Shown here: positions 51,953 through 60,525 of the stretch, in pieces
Layout: each line of letters starts with the position of its first letter
How positions within the stretch are numbered: position 1 is the stretch's first letter
Source of the DNA: Pseudomonas guariconensis
GTDB taxonomy: Bacteria > Pseudomonadota > Gammaproteobacteria > Pseudomonadales > Pseudomonadaceae
Assembly: GCF_900102675.1 (NCBI RefSeq)
Contig: NZ_FMYX01000001.1
Coordinates: forward strand, 481,001-545,000
Reading direction: 5' to 3'
Length of the DNA stretch: 64,000 nucleotides
Program-made: the position numbers and the translations under genes
Notes under the pieces: generated by a model
The model's input: the letters and a program-made list of their open reading frames with translations, nothing else
The model's database searches: none
Told to the model about the DNA's origin: nothing

Positions 51953-53284
51953 TCAGCGAGACGCGACGGTGGCAGGCGCTGCCAGGGGTTGGGCGTCGGC
52001 CGCCTGGTTTGCCGGGCGACTGTTCCAGAACGGGACCAGCAGCAAGCTTGCAAGCAGCGCCGCGCCCGTGAAGACGAAGAACACGGTAATGGTGTCGAAA
52101 TAGCCAGGCAGCAGCCCGCCAAGGATGGCGCCAACCGAGCCACACCCGTTGACGAAGCCTGTGGCGGTACCCGCGGACTCGCTAGTGCCAAAATCGATGG
52201 CTGCGGCGCCGCTGATCATCGAGTCAGGGCCGTACAGGGTCACACCCATCATGAACAGCAAGCCAACGACCAGATAGATGTTGCCGCTTTGCATCGTCGG
52301 CACGAACAGTATTAGCCACAAGGTCAGCGCCATCAGGCTGAGGACGCAAGCCGGCATGCGCCGAGCGCCGAACAACTTGTCAGAGACGATGCCGATCAGG
52401 ATTGGCCCGACCAACCCGGCGACTTCGAATGCGGACGGTACGATGGCCGAAGCCACTTTGCCGATGCTTGGCATGCGCTCGTAGACGATCACCGGCCCCC
52501 ACATCAGGATTGCATAACGAGCAGGCTTGAGCAGGAAGTACGCCATCCCCAGTACCAGGACCGTACGATTGGCGAGCACTTTGCGCAGCGCAGTCCAGTA
52601 GTTCTCCCGGGGGACGTCGTCTCGACCGGTCGGCTGGACCTGCGCCTCGACCGCAGGCAACCCCACATCCTGCGGGCGATTGCGCTGCAGCAGGAAGAAC
52701 AGCACGGCAACAACGATAACGACACCGGCCGAAGATACGAACGCCATGCGCCAGTCATGGGAGATCTGATAGGCCCACCACCCGGCGAACGGCGTGGCGA
52801 CCAGGCCGCCAAAGGCATAACAGGTGCTCCAGTAGCCCAGCACACGTCCTCGCTCGCGTGTGGCGAAGAAGCTGCCGATGTTCTTGCACAATCCTGACCA
52901 GCCGGTGGATTGCGCCAGCCCCTGGATCACCATGCAGCTGGCGAAGATCGGCAACGTCGCGAAGGTACCCATGGCCAGCGCGGCCAGGGCCGACACCACG
53001 AGCCCGCCGAGCACGACGACGCGGGTACCGTAACGGTCGGCGAACACACCCCATGCGAACTGGCCGACGGCGTAGGCAGCCAGGTACAGCGCGTCGAGGT
53101 TGGCCATAGCCGCTTTGTCGAGCGTGAAAGTGGGGTCTTCGGCGATGCCCAGTTTGGCAACTGAAAATGCCTTGCGGGTGAAATAGAACGCGGCATAGGC
53201 GAGCCACGTGATGATGAATATCTGGACGCGCCAGCGTTGAAGGGATTTCCAGTAATAGCGGGCGTTCTCAGGACTTTTGTACAT
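51953..53284 (-). CDS. OPA-family MFS transporter (GlpT/UhpC-like)
   Basis: The 443-residue transporter opens RWRVQIFIITWLAYAAFYFTRKAFSVAKLGI, a hallmark of organophosphate:phosphate antiporters. It also has AYAVGQFAWGVFADRYGTRVVVLGG, then QGLAQSTGWSGLCKNIGSFFATRERGRVLGYWS and VTLYGPDSMISGAAAIDFGTSESAGTATGFVNG. Twelve TM helices are present. It probably exchanges a phosphorylated organic compound for phosphate. A HAD phosphatase lies downstream and an AraC regulator upstream, suggesting a dedicated phospho-compound utilisation unit. Confidence 0.9.
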   Translation of the reverse strand: MYKSPENARYYWKSLQRWRVQIFIITWLAYAAFYFTRKAFSVAKLGIAEDPTFTLDKAAMANLDALYLAAYAVGQFAWGVFADRYGTRVVVLGGLVVSALAALAMGTFATLPIFASCMVIQGLAQSTGWSGLCKNIGSFFATRERGRVLGYWSTCYAFGGLVATPFAGWWAYQISHDWRMAFVSSAGVVIVVAVLFFLLQRNRPQDVGLPAVEAQVQPTGRDDVPRENYWTALRKVLANRTVLVLGMAYFLLKPARYAILMWGPVIVYERMPSIGKVASAIVPSAFEVAGLVGPILIGIVSDKLFGARRMPACVLSLMALTLWLILFVPTMQSGNIYLVVGLLFMMGVTLYGPDSMISGAAAIDFGTSESAGTATGFVNGCGSVGAILGGLLPGYFDTITVFFVFTGAALLASLLLVPFWNSRPANQAADAQPLAAPATVASR

Positions 53285-53493
53285 GTTGTTGTCCTCTGGT
53301 GATTACCGCAACTTAGGCCTGCCACCCTGCACTGCTCGATCAAGGCGCCGGCCGGGAGGTATCCGGAGCTTGCGACCTTGATACTAACAACTGGTCTAGA
53401 CCAAGAATTGACCCTGCGAGTGAGTTTCTACGTACAAAGTCAATTCGGGGCTTAGCGTGACTGGATTCAAGGCATGAGCCTGCGAACAAATCG

Positions 53494-54540
53494 TCAAGGC
53501 TTTTGGCTACGCCATTGTCGCGGGCTAACGCCAAACCAACGGCGAAAAGCCCGGGAGAACGCACTGGTTTCGGAGTACCCAAGCAACGCTGCCAGGTCAG
53601 ACACTGGCCGCTTGGGCTGTCGCAGGTAATGCACCGCCACTTCGCGGCGCACCTTCTCCACCAGTTGGCTGAAGCTCACGCCTGCTTCGCGCAGATGGCG
53701 CTGCAATCCGGCGCCGCTGAGCTGCAGCGACTGCGCGATCGTTTCCAGGCACGGCTCTCCGCCGCTCAGGGCAAGGCGTACCTGAGCGTCCACCTCGTCC
53801 AGCAGGTTGCGCCGTTGATCGCGTGCGCCCAAGCGCCGGAGCACGTCCTGGACCAGAAACAGCAGATTGGCATCGCGCTCCGGCATGATCTGGTCCTTCA
53901 GGTCGGTCTTGGGTACCAGCATCGAATTACAATTGCGATCGAAATAGACAGGCGCGCCGAACGCCCGCTGATGGGCTTGCCCGTCTAGTGGGCGCGCGTG
54001 CTCGAAGCTGACTGCAAATGGCGCCCAGTCCTTGCCCAATACGTGGCGCATCAGGTTCAGCACCATGCCCATGGTCAATTCGGCATCCTGCCGGCGCTCC
54101 AGGATGGCGCTGTGCCGAACCTGATAATCGAAGCGATAGCACTCGCCGCAGTCGGCCAGCCGTATCAAGGTATCGTGCTGATGATAAGGAAACGCTGCCG
54201 CGAAATTGCGCAAGGCCTCCTCCAACGTACTGGAAAACAACCCGACATAGCCCAGCAGCCCCAAGGCTTGAGGCTGAAACTGCAGACCGTAATGCAAACC
54301 GAAATTGTCGCAGTGCGATTGGCGGGCTGCCTCCTCGAGCACCTGGCAGTAATTGGTGAGCGGCAGGCTGAGTGTGGGTTGGCGCAGGCTTTCAGGATTG
54401 ACGCCGGCACGTCCCAGCACCAGGTCGATGTCACCCCCAACTTCCGTCACGAACCCCTCCAGCCCACTGGCAGCGGCCGACAGGACGCCGAGGTTGCCCG
54501 CGACTGGCGAAACGGTGCAGCAGTGCAGTGGAGAACTCAT
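53494..54540 (-). CDS. AraC-family transcriptional regulator (OruR/ArgR-like architecture)
   Basis: The 348-residue regulator has an N-terminal arabinose-binding-like domain (DLVLGRAGVNPESLRQPTLSLPLTNYCQVLEEAAR, NFGLHYGLQFQPQALGLLGYVGLFSSTLEEALRNF). The C-terminal HTH pair is visible in CLETIAQSLQLSGAGLQRHLREAGVSFSQLVEKVRREVAVHYLRQPKRPVSDLAALLGYSETSAFSRAFRRWFGVSPRQWR. It is co-oriented with the OPA transporter 209 bp downstream and probably activates it. Effector unknown. Confidence 0.9.
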   Translation of the reverse strand: MSSPLHCCTVSPVAGNLGVLSAAASGLEGFVTEVGGDIDLVLGRAGVNPESLRQPTLSLPLTNYCQVLEEAARQSHCDNFGLHYGLQFQPQALGLLGYVGLFSSTLEEALRNFAAAFPYHQHDTLIRLADCGECYRFDYQVRHSAILERRQDAELTMGMVLNLMRHVLGKDWAPFAVSFEHARPLDGQAHQRAFGAPVYFDRNCNSMLVPKTDLKDQIMPERDANLLFLVQDVLRRLGARDQRRNLLDEVDAQVRLALSGGEPCLETIAQSLQLSGAGLQRHLREAGVSFSQLVEKVRREVAVHYLRQPKRPVSDLAALLGYSETSAFSRAFRRWFGVSPRQWRSQKP

Positions 54541-54765
54541 GGTCTATTCCAGTCCGAATTCGTAGATTCGGTAATGCAAATGCTGTGCCCTTGTATCGCC
54601 CTCTCAAACAGCCCCTTGCAGTCGAATCAGCTTTCAGAGACCGCCCTGTACTTGGGGCAATGGGTAACATCGCGTAACAATCAGTCACGCAAGAAAGCCG
54701 GCAAAGCCAGAACGCCCTGTTCGGTTGACTGACCCGTCCATTAATGCTCAGATGCGCCCCAGTTT

Positions 54766-54942
54766 CAGGTGTCCCCTGCCGCCGTGCCGGGGATTAAACG
54801 GGAAGCCGGTGCCTCGCCTTGCGCGATCAGTCCGGCGCTGCCCCCGCAACGGTAAGCGAGCGATGCATTCGATACACCACTGTGCCGCCGGCATGGGAAG
54901 GTGAATGCCTCAAGCCCCTCGCAAGCCCGGAGACCGGCCTGT
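54766..54942 (+). ncRNA. Cobalamin (B12) riboswitch
   Basis: The stretch contains the expected order of conserved blocks: CAGGTGTCCCCTGC, GATTAAACGGGAAGCCGGTG, GCTGCCCCCGCAACGGTAAGC, an ACCACTG B12-box-like segment, GGCATGGGAAGGTG, and closing AAGCCCGGAGACCGGCC. It precedes an ABC operon of the vitamin B12 type. Binding of adenosylcobalamin should shut down expression of the operon. No transcription terminator hairpin was clear, so the switch may act on translation initiation. Confidence 0.93.
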
Positions 54943-55064
54943 CACCTCTGTTGGCAACACCCGCGGTGGGCGGGCGCGGGCCGTCTTGGGCAGGCCACTG
55001 TCCGCGATTTCCTTGCGCGCCGTCTCCAGTCGGGCTTCATTCACCCCCGGTACGGTTGGTCTGC

Positions 55065-55841
55065 ATGTCATCCCCTACCCTACGTCTGGAAAGCGTGCAC
55101 TGGGCTCCCTCGCCCGGCGGTCAACGCCTGCTCGACGACATCGACCTGCAAGTCCACCCCGGTGAATTCGTCGGCCTGATCGGCCCCAATGGCAGCGGCA
55201 AGACCAGCCTGTTGCGCTGCGCCTATCGCTTTACCCGACCCGATGGCGGGCGCGTGCTGCTGGAAAACGAAGACATCTGGCAACAGTCCCCACGCTGGGT
55301 CGCCCAGCGCGTGGCAGTGATGCTGCAGGAGTTTCCCGAAGATTTCGGCCTGAGTGTGCGAGACGTGGTCGCCATGGGCCGAACCCCGCACCAAGGTTGG
55401 TTCGACAGTCATGACGACCAGGCATTGATCGATGCCTGCCTGCAGCGACTAGGCCTGCATGCCCGAGCCGACCAGGGCTTTGCGCCGCTATCCGGCGGTG
55501 AGAAGCAACGTGTATTGCTGGCTCGGGCACTGGTGCAGCAACCGCGCTTGTTGATCCTGGACGAGCCGACCAATCATCTCGACCCACGTTACCAACTGGC
55601 CTTGCTCGAACACCTGCGTGGTACTGGTCTAGGCCTGTTGGCGAGTTTCCACGACCTGAACCTGGCCGCAGCTTTCTGCGATCGCCTGTATGTCCTCGAT
55701 GCAGGTCGCATCGTCGCGCAAGGGACACCGGAGCAAGTGCTGACCGAGCACCGCCTGGCGCAAGTCTTTGGTGTTCGCGCCCTGGTCGATCGCCACCCAT
55801 TGGCGCCCCACCCACGTATTACCTGGATCACCCCCGCATGA
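55065..55841 (+). CDS. btuD: ABC transporter ATP-binding protein (BtuD-like)
   Basis: The 258-residue ATPase has Walker A LIGPNGSGKTSLLR, the Q-loop VMLQEFPEDF, signature PLSGGEKQRVLLARAL, Walker B RLLILDEPTNHLD and the H-loop LLASFHDLNLAA. I start at ATG 55065; the frame continues upstream through the riboswitch and is rejected there. It overlaps the binding-protein gene by 4 bp (ATGA). Given the cobalamin riboswitch, it powers cobalamin or cobinamide uptake. FecE-like iron-siderophore specificity is less likely. Confidence 0.9.
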   Translation: MSSPTLRLESVHWAPSPGGQRLLDDIDLQVHPGEFVGLIGPNGSGKTSLLRCAYRFTRPDGGRVLLENEDIWQQSPRWVAQRVAVMLQEFPEDFGLSVRDVVAMGRTPHQGWFDSHDDQALIDACLQRLGLHARADQGFAPLSGGEKQRVLLARALVQQPRLLILDEPTNHLDPRYQLALLEHLRGTGLGLLASFHDLNLAAAFCDRLYVLDAGRIVAQGTPEQVLTEHRLAQVFGVRALVDRHPLAPHPRITWITPA

Positions 55842-56806
55842 AGCGACGCCTGACTCATCTGGCCCTGCTCGCCGCCCTGCCCTTCGCAGCCTGGGCTGAC
55901 AGTTACCCCGTCACCGTGCGCAGTTGCGAGCGCGACATCACCTTCACCCAAGCGCCCCAGCGGGCTGTGAGTCACGACATCAACCTCACCGGGATGCTGC
56001 TGGCACTGGGGCTGCGCGAGCGGATGGTCGGCTACAGCGGTGTCAGCGGTTGGAAGACCCTCGACCCGTCCCTGCGTGAGGCCTTGACCGGCCTTCCTGA
56101 ACTTGCACCGCGCTATCCGTCGCCGGAGAACCTCCTTGATGCCCAGGCCGACTTTCTGTTCGCTGGCTGGGGTTACGGCATGAACGTGGGCGGCCCGCTG
56201 ACGCCGCAGACCCTCGCACCGCTGGGCATCCCCGTGTATGAATTGAGCGAATCCTGCTCATGGATCATGCCCCGGCGCCAGGCAAGCCTGGAGGACCTGT
56301 ACCAGGACCTGCTCAACCTGGGGCGCATCTTCGACGTTCAACCGCGGGCCAACGTGCTTGTCGAGCATCTGCAGCAGCGCGTTGCGCAGGTCCACGCGCA
56401 ACTGGCCCCAGTGCAACACAAACCCCGCGTCTTTCTCTACGACAGCGGCGAAGACCGCCCCACCACTTCTGGCCGACTCGGCATGCCCCAGGCACTGTTT
56501 GAGGCCGCTGGTGCCGACAACGTAATGGCCGACGTGAATGCCAGCTGGACCCAGGTCAATTGGGAGAGCGTCGTGGCGCGGGATCCGGAAGTGATCGTCA
56601 TCGTTGACTACGGGCCGACGAGTTGGGTGCAAAAACGCGATTTCCTGCTCAATCACCCCGCCTTGAGCGAGGTAAAGGCCATCCGCGAGCGCCGCTTCGT
56701 AGTGCTGTCGTACCTGCAGGTCACCCCATCGGTGGACAACGCAAGTGCCATCGAGCAATTGGCTGCGGCCCTGCATCCGCAACTGTTCGCCAAGGCAACG
56801 CACTGA
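55838..56806 (+). CDS. btuF: Periplasmic cobalamin-type ABC substrate-binding protein (BtuF-like)
   Basis: The 322-residue protein has a signal peptide (LTHLALLAALPFAAWA) followed by YPVTVRSCERDITFTQAPQRAVSHDINLTGMLLALGLRERMVGYSG, the start of a helical-backbone binding protein. SPENLLDAQADFLFAGWGYG and SVVARDPEVIVIVDYG are typical of the BtuF/FepB class. It sits between ATPase and permease genes with 4-bp and 1-bp overlaps. It also resembles proteins annotated for other corrinoid or metallophore ligands; the riboswitch favours corrinoids. Confidence 0.88.
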   Translation: MKRRLTHLALLAALPFAAWADSYPVTVRSCERDITFTQAPQRAVSHDINLTGMLLALGLRERMVGYSGVSGWKTLDPSLREALTGLPELAPRYPSPENLLDAQADFLFAGWGYGMNVGGPLTPQTLAPLGIPVYELSESCSWIMPRRQASLEDLYQDLLNLGRIFDVQPRANVLVEHLQQRVAQVHAQLAPVQHKPRVFLYDSGEDRPTTSGRLGMPQALFEAAGADNVMADVNASWTQVNWESVVARDPEVIVIVDYGPTSWVQKRDFLLNHPALSEVKAIRERRFVVLSYLQVTPSVDNASAIEQLAAALHPQLFAKATH

Positions 56807-57828
56807 TGCCGGTTCGTAGCCCAGGGGGCTATCGCCTGCTGATGTCGCTGCTGCTGATCGGTGTGCTGTTCTCTTGCCTGCTGTCCCTGGGCTTTGGCGC
56901 GGCCCATGTGCCGCTGGCGAAGGTCACGGGCATCACGCTGTATCAGTTGGGTATGACCGATATGGGCGACTGGAGCCGGGGGCAGGCGCAAATCGTCTGG
57001 CAGATCCGCGCCCCACGGGTACTGCTCGGAGCCATGGTGGGGGCAGGCCTGGCCCTGGTTGGTGGTGCCTTGCAGGCCGTCACCCGCAATCCGTTGGCCG
57101 ACCCGCACCTGCTGGGCGTCAGCTCTGGTGCGGTACTCGGAGCGGTGCTGGTGGTGCTGTTCTTCGGCACCTTTGCAGGCCCTTTCAGCCTACCCCTGGC
57201 AGCCTTCGTCGGCGCCTTGGGCAGCATGTTGCTGGTCCTGGCAGTGGCTAGCCGGCGCGGTCGACTGGACAGCGACAGGCTACTGCTGGCCGGGGTGGCT
57301 GTGTCGTTCGTGGTCATGGCGCTGGCCAACCTGCTGCTGTACACCGGCGACCCTCATGCAGCCAGCTCGGTGATGTTCTGGATGCTCGGTGGCCTGGGCT
57401 TGGCACAGTGGCCGCTGCTTTGGCTGCCGGCGATCTGCGTGTTGGCTGGGTTTGTGCTGCTGATGAGCCTGGCCCGGGCATTGAACGGGTTGATGAGCGG
57501 TGAACAGACTGCCGTCAGCCTTGGCTTCGAGCCGCGCCGTGTGCGAGCTCAAGTGTTCGTTGGCTGTGCCCTGCTGACGGGGGTGCTGGTATCGCTTTCC
57601 GGCGCCATCGGTTTCGTCGGCCTGATGCTGCCCCACGTCGCCCGTCGCCTGGTCGGTGCCGAGCACCGTCGACTGCTGCCTGCCTGCGCCCTGCTCGGCG
57701 CGTTGTTCGTGGTGTGGGTGGATATCGGTGCGCGCACACTCATCGCGCCTCAGGACCTGCCCATCGGTATTGCCACGGCCGCCATCGGCGGGCTGTTCTT
57801 CATCGTCCTGCTGCGCCGCAAGGCCTGA
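56806..57828 (+). CDS. btuC: ABC transporter permease (BtuC/FecCD family)
   Basis: The 340-residue permease has about ten TM helices. Family motifs include IRAPRVLLGAMVGAGLALVGGALQAVTRNPLADPHLLGVSSGAVLGAV, then VSLSGAIGFVGLMLPHVARRLVGAEHRRLLPACALLGALFVVWVDIGART and the C-terminal LPIGIATAAIGGLFFIVLLRR. ATG 56806 overlaps the previous stop by one base. It is the last gene of the riboswitch-controlled unit. No TonB-dependent receptor gene is adjacent. Confidence 0.93.
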   Translation: MPVRSPGGYRLLMSLLLIGVLFSCLLSLGFGAAHVPLAKVTGITLYQLGMTDMGDWSRGQAQIVWQIRAPRVLLGAMVGAGLALVGGALQAVTRNPLADPHLLGVSSGAVLGAVLVVLFFGTFAGPFSLPLAAFVGALGSMLLVLAVASRRGRLDSDRLLLAGVAVSFVVMALANLLLYTGDPHAASSVMFWMLGGLGLAQWPLLWLPAICVLAGFVLLMSLARALNGLMSGEQTAVSLGFEPRRVRAQVFVGCALLTGVLVSLSGAIGFVGLMLPHVARRLVGAEHRRLLPACALLGALFVVWVDIGARTLIAPQDLPIGIATAAIGGLFFIVLLRRKA

Positions 57829-57830
57829 AC

Positions 57831-58337
57831 CTAGCGATGTTTGCGGGCCTGCACCTGGCGCTTGAGTACACGCAAGGGTGGCGCGTAGAAGAATCCGAAC
57901 GACACGCTTCCCTTGCGTCCAGGCATCGCATGGTGCAGTCGATGCGCCCGATACAGGCGCTTGAGGTAGCGGTTCACAGGTTTGGGCGCGCAAGGCCAGT
58001 GACGATGAAAGAGCCCATCGTGGGCCAGCACATACAACACGCCATACCCCGCCACACCGCCGCCAACCCACTGCAGCGGCGCGTAGCCCGCCTTGCCCAG
58101 CGCCACCAGGCCCGCTGCGACCAGCGCCAGGGCCACCAGGTAGACATCGTTGGTCTCCAGCATGCCCAGGTGCGGCTCATGGTGCGATCGGTGCAGCCAC
58201 CAGCCCCAGCCATGCATGATGTACTTGTGAGCCAGCGTGCCGACGCCCTCCATGGCCACTAGCGTGCCGAACAGGATGGCGAGATTGAACAACATGTAAC
58301 AGTCCGAGATGAGCAACGAGGTGGGCAAGGTTACCAT
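57831..58337 (-). CDS. crtZ: Beta-carotene-hydroxylase-like di-iron membrane enzyme
   Basis: The 168-residue membrane protein has the eight-histidine pattern of the fatty-acid hydroxylase superfamily: LAHKYIMHGWGWWLHRSHHEPH (HX4H and HX2HH), AHDGLFHRHW and YRAHRLHHAMPG. Its length and GSVSFGFFYAPP near the C-terminus match CrtZ. ATG 58337 has GGGAGG upstream. CrtZ adds hydroxyl groups to the ionone rings of carotenes. No carotenoid synthesis genes are in the window, so its natural substrate here is open. It converges on the btu operon (2 bp apart). Confidence 0.88.
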   Translation of the reverse strand: MVTLPTSLLISDCYMLFNLAILFGTLVAMEGVGTLAHKYIMHGWGWWLHRSHHEPHLGMLETNDVYLVALALVAAGLVALGKAGYAPLQWVGGGVAGYGVLYVLAHDGLFHRHWPCAPKPVNRYLKRLYRAHRLHHAMPGRKGSVSFGFFYAPPLRVLKRQVQARKHR

Positions 58338-58427
58338 TGCCGGCCCTCCCTTCGGAGGTTTTTCCATGAAGCTTGTGTCGGCCTGACAGACACTTTCAGC
58401 CGACTCTTTTTCGCCAAGGACAGCCCC

Positions 58428-58934
58428 ATGCGTATCCGTCTCACACACTGCCACGACCTCGCCCAGCTCGCAGCGGTCGAACGCTCCGCTGCTCAAGCCT
58501 TCAAGCGCTTGCCTGAACTGGCCTGGCTGGCACAAGCCGATGTGCTGGAAGACGCCACGCATCAGTGCTGCATCGCGCAGCAGGCCAGTTGGGTCGCGGT
58601 GGACGAGCAAGATGTGCCGATCGGGTTCATCTGTGCGCAAACCACCGCCAGCGAGTTGCACATTCTGGAGCTCTCGGTACAAGAGCACGCCCAAGGCAAA
58701 GGGCTGGGCCGCCGCTTGTTGCAGACGGCTGTCGAGGCTGCTCGCAGCCGTGGATTGCAAGGTGTCACGCTGACTACCTTCACTGATGTACCGTGGAATG
58801 CGCCGTTCTACGCCCGCCAGGGGTTCACCATCCTGGAGCCTGCGCAGTTGGATGAACGCTTGCGGGGCATATTGCGCAGTGAACAGGCCCATGGCCTGTC
58901 CGGGCGTTGCGCCATGCGGTTAGCAATTGGCTAG
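58428..58934 (+). CDS. GNAT-family N-acetyltransferase
   Basis: The 168-residue protein has ASWVAVDEQDVPIGFICAQ, the beta4 strand LHILELSVQEHAQGKGLGRRLLQTAVEAARSRGLQGVTLTTF (acetyl-CoA P-loop QGKGLGRRLL) and WNAPFYARQGFTIL. These define a GNAT of unknown substrate. It overlaps the 3' end of the convergent GGDEF gene by 15 bp and is divergent from crtZ, with 90 bp between. Confidence 0.9.
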   Translation: MRIRLTHCHDLAQLAAVERSAAQAFKRLPELAWLAQADVLEDATHQCCIAQQASWVAVDEQDVPIGFICAQTTASELHILELSVQEHAQGKGLGRRLLQTAVEAARSRGLQGVTLTTFTDVPWNAPFYARQGFTILEPAQLDERLRGILRSEQAHGLSGRCAMRLAIG

Positions 58935-60482
58935 CGCACTGCTCGCCAGGCTGTAGCGGTCACGCCCTTGGCGCTTGGCCTCATACAGGGCGGCGTCGGC
59001 GGCGGCTGTCAGGCTCTCTGGTGTGATCGCCTCCGCCCCCGGAGAGCCCACTGCGATTCCGGCGCTGGCCGATACCTGCCCCAAGGGGCTGCCAGCATGC
59101 TCGATCACCTGCCGACGCAGCAGCATGAGTATCTCCTGCACGATCGCCACCGCACCTTGGGCGTCGGTGTTGGGCAGCAACAGCGTGAACTCTTCGCCGC
59201 CGTAGCGCACCGCCAGGTCGCCAGGGCGCTTCAATGCGTGGCCCAGCAACTCGCCAACGCGCCGCAGGCATTGGTCACCCGCCAGATGGCCGTAGCGGTC
59301 GTTATAGGTCTTGAAGTAGTCCAGGTCGATCATCACCAGGGCCAAGGGATAGGCCTGACGCCGGGCTCGACGGATCTCCGCCTCGAACACCCCATCCAAC
59401 CGACGGCGGTTGCCAAGGCCGGTCAGGCTATCGGTCAGGGCCAAGGATTTGAGCGTCTGATGCGCCTGGTGCAGTGCGCGCTCGATGGCAATGCGCTCGC
59501 GCAGCTGGCGCAGCACCACCCAGCCGAAGGCCGCGAGTCCCGACAGCAACAGTAATAACACCGCGGCCGACTTGAGCATGTCGTGGCGCCAAGGCGCGAT
59601 GATCGACTCACGCGACAGCCCAGCCTCGACCACCAATGGATAATTGGCCAACGCCCGGTAGGCATACAGACGCGGCGTGCCGTCGACCACCGCGACGGCT
59701 TCCACCACACCCTGGTCGGCGTAAGGCAGGTGGTTGCGAAAGATCTCGCTGTCGGCCAGGCTGCGCCCCACCACCTGCTCCACGAAGGGCCGGCGCACGA
59801 GAATGGTGCCATCGCGCATGGCCAGCACGAGCGCACCGCGTTCGTCTATCTTGAAGTCGCCGTAATAGCGCACGAACCAATCCACCTTGATCGAACCCAG
59901 CAGCACGCCGGCGAAGCTGCCGTCGGGGTTGTTCAGCCGCCGTGAGATCGGAATGATCAGATCACCTGTGGAACGACTGCGCACCACCGAGCCAACGCGC
60001 ACGCCTCGGTCGGCGTGGGTTCGGTGATAGATGAAGTAATCGCGGTCAGCATTGTTGGCCCGCGGGGCGATGGTCGGTTGATCGGTGACGATCCAGCGCC
60101 CATCGGCGCCGTAGACGAACAACCCATGCAGTTGCGGCATGATCGCTTTTTGTTGCCTGAGCAGCGCATGCAGCCGAGGCCGGTCCAGGTGGTCGAAGCC
60201 ATCACCCTCGATGCGCTCGGCCAGTGCGGCCGTAATCGCATCGACTTGGCGAATGGCATCTTCGGCATGCTGGGCTGTCGCCCGGGCCAGGTTGGTTACC
60301 GCATCTTCGGCGTTGAGGAAGGCATGCCGATAGTCGCGCCAGATCCGCCAGCCTTCGATCAGCACGAAGGCCAGCATCACGACCGCCATGAAGCTCAGTA
60401 CCAGGCGGAACAAGGCAACGGCGCGGCCCTCGCCAGTCACGGCGAACGGTCCCTCCTCGTCCTGCCTCCTGCTTGCTGCCAT
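58920..60482 (-). CDS. Membrane diguanylate cyclase with dCache sensor and GGDEF domain
   Basis: The 520-residue protein has TM1 near 24-45 (LVLSFMAVVMLAFVLIEGW), a periplasmic dCache region (HGLFVYGADGRWIVTDQP, NADRDYFIYHR, GDLIIPISRRLNNPDGSFAGVLLGSI) and TM2 near 305-325. A short coiled linker leads to the GGDEF domain (SLTGLGNRRRLDGVFEAEIRRAR, RYGGEEFTLLLP). The active-site GGEEF is intact. RPGD five residues upstream is an RxxD inhibitory site, so the enzyme should make c-di-GMP with product inhibition. Dcache domains often sense amino or organic acids; the ligand is unknown. Confidence 0.93.
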   Translation of the reverse strand: MAASRRQDEEGPFAVTGEGRAVALFRLVLSFMAVVMLAFVLIEGWRIWRDYRHAFLNAEDAVTNLARATAQHAEDAIRQVDAITAALAERIEGDGFDHLDRPRLHALLRQQKAIMPQLHGLFVYGADGRWIVTDQPTIAPRANNADRDYFIYHRTHADRGVRVGSVVRSRSTGDLIIPISRRLNNPDGSFAGVLLGSIKVDWFVRYYGDFKIDERGALVLAMRDGTILVRRPFVEQVVGRSLADSEIFRNHLPYADQGVVEAVAVVDGTPRLYAYRALANYPLVVEAGLSRESIIAPWRHDMLKSAAVLLLLLSGLAAFGWVVLRQLRERIAIERALHQAHQTLKSLALTDSLTGLGNRRRLDGVFEAEIRRARRQAYPLALVMIDLDYFKTYNDRYGHLAGDQCLRRVGELLGHALKRPGDLAVRYGGEEFTLLLPNTDAQGAVAIVQEILMLLRRQVIEHAGSPLGQVSASAGIAVGSPGAEAITPESLTAAADAALYEAKRQGRDRYSLASSALANC

Positions 60483-60525
60483 TACAGTCCCTTGTGTCCA
60501 GCACCCTACCGCCCTTGACTATAGA

